Source: Izhakiella australiensis
GTDB lineage: Bacteria; Pseudomonadota; Gammaproteobacteria; Enterobacterales; Enterobacteriaceae
Length of the DNA: 64,000 bases
NCBI RefSeq assembly: GCF_002006995.1
Contig: NZ_MRUL01000012.1
Coordinates: forward strand, 82,327 to 146,326
Reading direction: 5' to 3'
The translations under genes were made by a program, and so were the position numbers. This document shows, in pieces, positions 61,851 through 64,000 of this stretch. A model generated the notes under the pieces. The model was given only the letters and a program-made list of their open reading frames with translations, had not been told where the DNA came from and searched no databases. Each line of letters opens with the position of its first letter. Within the stretch, counting starts at the first letter, position 1.

Positions 61851-62171
61851 ATGCGTCTTTACTGCCTGCTTTTAATTCTCAGCTGCTGCGGCTGTAGCCA
61901 TATGGCTAGCGACGGCTGGACCGGCAAGGATAAAGCGGAGCACTTTGTCGCTTCAGGCCTGCTCGCCGCAGCAGGCAGCGAATATGCCAGACGCCAGCAT
62001 ATAAGCGACAGTCACAGTGCGGGCATTGGTTTGCTTTTTTCGTTAAGTATCGGTGCAGGAAAAGAAGCTTATGACAGCCGTCCCTTAGGTTCAGGCTGGA
62101 GCTGGAAGGATTTTAGCTGGGACGTAGCCGGCGCTGCCACCGGCTACACATTATGGACGCTTAGCCACTAA
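61851..62171 (+). CDS. yfiM: YfiM lipoprotein
   Basis: The 106-residue protein (E. coli YfiM, 107) has a lipoprotein signal with a cysteine-rich end ([11 protein letters not shown]), then [52 protein letters not shown], and [12 protein letters not shown], conserved with E. coli. Function is unknown. It sits between pssA and kgtP and ends next to the kgtP stop without a gap. Confidence 0.93.
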   Translation: MRLYCLLLILSCCGCSHMASDGWTGKDKAEHFVASGLLAAAGSEYARRQHISDSHSAGIGLLFSLSIGAGKEAYDSRPLGSGWSWKDFSWDVAGAATGYTLWTLSH

Positions 62172-63491
62172 CTACAGCTTAAGCCCCTTCCCCCGGCGAT
62201 GAAGCAGAAGTGATACCAGGAAAGCCAGAGCGCCCATTGCCGACACGTACCAGAAGAAGCTGGTTTCGCTGCCCGCCGCCTTCAGCGAAAGCGCAACGTA
62301 CTCCGCTGATCCACCAAATATCGCATTTGCCAGAGCATAAGACAGCCCCACACCGAGCGCCCGCACTTCAGGGGGGAACATTTCGGCTTTCAGAATGCCG
62401 CTGATAGCGGTGTAGAAGCTGGTAATCACCAGCGCCAGCATAACCAGCGCAAACGCAATCCACGGATTGGTAACGCTTTGTAGCAGCGTCAGAATTGGAA
62501 CCGTACATATCGCCGACAAGCCGCCAAACAACAGCATAGAGCTGCGGCGACCGATCTTATCGGATAATCCGCCAATAATCGGCTGCAACATCATAAAAAT
62601 AAATAGCGCCCCGGTCATCAGGCCGCTGGCGGTTCTGGCATCCATCCCTGAGGTGTTGACCAGATATTTTTGCATATAGGTAGTAAAGGTATAAAAGCTC
62701 AGGGAGCCTCCGGCGGTAAAGCCTAATACCATCAAAAATGCCCGACGGTGCTTCCATAGACCGCTCAGCGTTCCGGCATCTTTGCGCGCCCGGATTTGGC
62801 TATCAGAGGTTTCATTAAGCGATCGACGCAATAGCACCGCCACTACCGCGAGTACCGCCCCCATGAAAAAAGGGATGCGCCATCCCCAGCTTTTCAGCTC
62901 ATTGTCATCAAGGATAAACTGTAGAATGACAACCGTCAGTACCGCCAGCAATTGGCCGCCGATGAGCGTGACATACTGAAAAGCCGCATAAAATCCTTTT
63001 TTACCTTCCTCTGCCACTTCGCTCATATAGGTTGCGCTGGTGCCGTATTCGCCGCCAACCGACAGTCCCTGAAACATCCGCGCCAGCAGCAGGAGCACCG
63101 GAGCCGCCACGCCGATTGTCGCGTAGCCCGGCAGGCAGGCAATGACCAGCGAGCCGAAGCACATCATAAATACCGAGATCAGCATTGATTTTTTACGGCC
63201 ATATTTATCCGCGATAAAGCCGAATAGCCAGCCGCCGATCGGACGCATCAAAAATCCTGCGGCAAATACCCCCGCTGTTTTTAATAGCTGTGTCGTGCTG
63301 TCGCCGGTAGGAAAAAACGCCTGCGCGAAATAGAGAGAGAAAAAGGAATAGACGTAAAAATCAAACCACTCAACCAAATTGCCTGACGATGCGCCAAAGA
63401 TTGCCCAGATACGTTGTCGCACGCTCATATGTTCGATGTTATCCGCTCCCGGGGTTTCAGGTTTGGGCTTTATATTAGTCACTTCCGCCAT
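62172..63491 (-). CDS. kgtP: 2-oxoglutarate/H+ symporter KgtP
   Basis: KgtP is an MFS transporter importing 2-oxoglutarate. The 439-residue protein (E. coli 432) has the conserved opening [24 protein letters not shown] motif [16 protein letters not shown] in the first cytoplasmic loop, a second copy ([14 protein letters not shown]), and 12 expected helices. It is convergent with yfiM. Its upstream region leads to the mobA relict and rRNA operon. Confidence 0.97.
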   Translation of the reverse strand: MAEVTNIKPKPETPGADNIEHMSVRQRIWAIFGASSGNLVEWFDFYVYSFFSLYFAQAFFPTGDSTTQLLKTAGVFAAGFLMRPIGGWLFGFIADKYGRKKSMLISVFMMCFGSLVIACLPGYATIGVAAPVLLLLARMFQGLSVGGEYGTSATYMSEVAEEGKKGFYAAFQYVTLIGGQLLAVLTVVILQFILDDNELKSWGWRIPFFMGAVLAVVAVLLRRSLNETSDSQIRARKDAGTLSGLWKHRRAFLMVLGFTAGGSLSFYTFTTYMQKYLVNTSGMDARTASGLMTGALFIFMMLQPIIGGLSDKIGRRSSMLLFGGLSAICTVPILTLLQSVTNPWIAFALVMLALVITSFYTAISGILKAEMFPPEVRALGVGLSYALANAIFGGSAEYVALSLKAAGSETSFFWYVSAMGALAFLVSLLLHRRGKGLKL

Positions 63492-63738
63492 GGTAATACC
63501 TCTGATCGTTCCCTGCCGATAATCAGCCAGATGAATATGAAGCGTTCAGTAAAGCCTGGCTTCACAATATCAAGGAAATACTTTATTTCAGCAGCAGCGA
63601 TTTTTGTGAACCCGGCGTGGTTCTGTTCATTTTCAGCCGGTTGTAATCCCCTTACTGGCAGCAAAAAATAGCCAGATTAGCGGATAGACAGGTAAAAGAA
63701 ATTTATCGTTCAGCTCCGCTTTACGCCCGGATTTATAA
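63492..63738. other. kgtP upstream region
   Basis: No gene is supported here. The segment should hold the kgtP promoter on the minus strand, but I see no outstanding box. A minus-strand frame of 96 codons (63633-63923) overlaps the mobA relict on the other strand and is non-coding. Confidence 0.4.
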
Positions 63739-63870
63739 GCCTGTCTTGCCGGCGGCAAACGTCGTTTAATGCAGTTTCTGACGGAGGCCGGCGGCCATGG
63801 GGTATTACTGGAAGATGAAGAGCGCTGTTTTGCCAACATAAATACCCCGGCGGATTTGCCCGAAGGGTAA
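63739..63870 (+). pseudogene. mobA: Relict C-terminus of mobA
   Basis: After a TAA at 63736 the frame reads ACLAGGKRRLMQFLTEAGGH, then GVLLEDEERCFANINTPADL, ending at 63870. This matches the C-terminal tail of molybdenum cofactor guanylyltransferase MobA (RRVM..AGGHAV..F.NVNTPEEL). Only about 43 codons survive; the nucleotidyltransferase domain is absent. In E. coli mobA-mobB lie beside rrnA and run toward its 5S gene, as here, so the relict records a mob flank joined to this rRNA operon. Confidence 0.75.
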
Positions 63871-63899
63871 TACGCGCCGGGGAGGCTCCGCCGCAGACG

Positions 63900-63933
63900 C
63901 AAAAAAGCCCCGCGCTTTCGCACGGGGCTTCTT
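63900..63933 (-). terminator. rRNA operon terminator
   Basis: On the minus strand, AAGCCCCGTGCG and CGCGGGGCTT form a stem of about 9 bp with a GAAA-containing loop, then a T run (63901-63906 read on the minus strand). It lies about 10 nt after the 5S gene end and is typical of rrn terminators. Confidence 0.88.
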
Positions 63934-63942
63934 CTTTATATG

Positions 63943-64000
63943 ATGCCTGGCAGTTCCCTACTCTCGCATGGGGAGACCCCACACTACCATCGGCGCTACG
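63943..64000 (-). rRNA. rrf: 5S ribosomal RNA, 3' part
   Basis: The reverse complement ends GAGAGTAGGGAACTGCCAGGCAT and includes CGATGGTAGTGTGGGGTCTC, the conserved 3' half of enterobacterial 5S rRNA. About 58 of roughly 120 nt are in the window; the rest of the operon lies to the right. Its position next to kgtP corresponds to rrnG in E. coli. Confidence 0.96.

Noticed and set aside
63633..63923. Minus-strand frame near the rRNA operon
   Set aside because: It is antisense to the mobA relict, which has clear family similarity; the minus frame has none.

Overview
The window is a bacterial chromosome segment from the order Enterobacterales, most likely family Erwiniaceae (Pantoea, Mixta or Erwinia relatives). 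The evidence is long stretches of E. coli-like gene order and very high protein similarity (SucABCD, SdhCDAB, GltA, Fur, SmpB, NrdHIEF, ProVWX, EmrRAB), joined at places that differ from E. coli. The genus is inferred, not shown.

Layout: (1) 1-24.1 kb matches the E. coli 15-17 min region read from sucD toward fur: the 2-oxoglutarate dehydrogenase/succinyl-CoA synthetase/succinate dehydrogenase operon (minus strand), divergent gltA, then nei, pcp, ybgI, phr, ybgA, ybfA, a lone kdpE, pgm-seqA, ybfF, ybfE, fldA and fur. (2) Right after fur the order jumps to the E. coli 59 min region: ratB-ratA, smpB and the tmRNA gene ssrA. (3) From 25.2 to about 39.0 kb is an accessory zone on the 3' side of ssrA. 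It holds a truncated integrase preceded by a perfect inverted repeat, an AT-rich locus with a DUF3289 protein and two tandem DUF943 proteins (candidate toxin/effector and immunity genes, with a relict effector end between them), an IS3-family element killed by an internal stop, two LysR regulators, a TetR regulator and its divergent oxidoreductase, a secreted repeat protein, a frameshifted uxuB with a UxuR/ExuR-like operator, a nitroreductase broken by an amber codon, and two lipoproteins. (4) 39.3-51.2 kb returns to conserved order: alaE, an out-of-place tsx, speG, a lipoprotein, ygaC, ygaM, nrdHIEF with two NrdR boxes, and proVWX. (5) emrRAB follows and then the order jumps again to the E. 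coli rrnG flank: yfiF, trxC, tapT, patZ, pssA, yfiM, kgtP. The window ends in a 5S rRNA gene, with a small relict of mobA between kgtP and the rRNA operon.

How the genes work together: the left block is the upper half of the TCA cycle in one operon facing citrate synthase, with a CRP-like site in the shared control region. The right block holds the aerobic/iron-stress class Ib ribonucleotide reductase, the osmoprotectant ABC importer ProU, and the EmrAB drug efflux pump with its repressor. The accessory zone contains four clearly damaged reading frames (integrase, transposase, uxuB, nitroreductase), which marks it as an old, decaying insertion hot spot.

Most noteworthy: the DUF3289/DUF943 locus with its effector-tip relict; the 87-bp coding repeats that lengthen the ProW N-terminal tail; the 13-residue tmRNA tag; loss of the Uof leader frame before fur; an orphan kdpE; and the mobA relict beside the rRNA operon.
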